From Pluralibacter gergoviae ATCC 33028 = NBRC 105706 (GTDB taxonomy: Bacteria > Pseudomonadota > Gammaproteobacteria > Enterobacterales > Enterobacteriaceae), in the NCBI RefSeq assembly GCF_001598855.1, contig NZ_BCZS01000002.1, forward strand, positions 62,001-126,000: a stretch of 64,000 bases of DNA, written 5' to 3'. Each line of letters begins with the position of its first letter. Position 1 is the stretch's first letter. The notes beneath the pieces are model-generated. The model saw only the letters and a program-made list of their open reading frames with translations. It made no database searches and had not been told where the DNA came from. The position numbers and the translations under genes are program-made. Below are positions 63,944 to 64,000 of this stretch, one piece after another.

Positions 63944-64000
63944 TTACCCGATTTTATCTTCGCGGATAGCCTGGGCTACTGCTTCAGCGCATCCTCGGCG
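63944..64000 (-). CDS. 3' end of an unidentified gene
   Basis: A minus-strand frame enters the window and ends with AEAVAQAIREDKIG and a TAA stop. Only 18 residues are visible. The following hairpin supports a real gene end. The family cannot be recognised. Confidence 0.35.
   Translation of the reverse strand, partial: RRGCAEAVAQAIREDKIG

Overview
This window is a chromosomal segment of a member of the Enterobacteriaceae. It carries, in the order known from Escherichia coli, the block mlaDCB-ibaG-murA ... rplU-rpmA-yhbE-obgE ... greA ... rlmE-ftsH-folP-glmM-secG-leuU ... argG-metY-rimP-nusA-infB-rbfA-truB-rpsO-pnp-nlpI-deaD-mtr ... yhbW-ubiVUT ... dolP-diaA-yraN-lpoA-rsmI ... aga/kba ... rnpB. 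Most proteins have the same length as, or differ by a few residues from, their E. coli counterparts. Synonymous sites are GC-rich, and several loci (the leuU-argG interval, the aga cluster, the fic gene, the end of ftsH) differ from E. coli K-12. The organism is therefore probably a GC-richer relative (Enterobacter, Klebsiella, Kosakonia or similar); the genus cannot be fixed from what is visible.

Layout. 1-3.1 kb: the end of the phospholipid-transport operon (mlaD, mlaC, mlaB), ibaG and murA. 3.1-10.3 kb: sfsB and ispB on the minus strand, the ribosomal pair rplU-rpmA with yhbE and obgE, dacB, then greA with an attenuated leader, and yhbY. 10.3-15.9 kb: rlmE, ftsH, folP, glmM, secG and tRNA-Leu(GAG). 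16-24.2 kb: an accessory segment between leuU and argG with an SfnB-like flavoenzyme, an AT-rich stretch holding a near-consensus CRP site, a 1372-residue autotransporter, a small unknown protein and a YbdG-like mechanosensitive channel. 24.3-39.6 kb: argG with paired ARG boxes, the initiator tRNA, and the nusA-infB translation operon through pnp, nlpI, yrbN, deaD and mtr. 39.6-51.6 kb: yhbW, the oxygen-independent ubiquinone genes ubiU, ubiV and ubiT, several small yhb/yra genes, and the envelope and replication genes dolP, diaA, yraN, lpoA and rsmI. 51.6-53.2 kb: a Fic protein and a DUF2058 protein.

53.3-62.4 kb is an amino-sugar catabolic locus. The repressor agaR is divergent from kbaZ-agaV-agaW-agaE-agaF-agaS-kbaY, and the run ends in a secreted glycosidase of the GH27/GH36 type. 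Five AgaR-type sites are visible, three between agaR and kbaZ and two before agaS. The logic is import and phosphorylation of an amino sugar by a mannose-type PTS, deamination/isomerisation by AgaS, and cleavage of tagatose-1,6-bisphosphate by KbaY/KbaZ, with an exported enzyme that could release the sugar outside the cytoplasm. There is no agaA (deacetylase) and no second PTS (agaBCD) or agaI. The window closes with rnpB, a stand-alone IS66-type zinc-ribbon protein, a DUF465 protein and the 3' end of an unidentified minus-strand gene.

The points most worth a second look are the aga locus with its secreted glycosidase, the 51-residue super-repeat of the autotransporter, the four-copy 12-bp repeat in the fic gene, the IS66-like orphan zinc ribbon, and an FtsH that stops exactly where E. 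coli FtsH trims itself.
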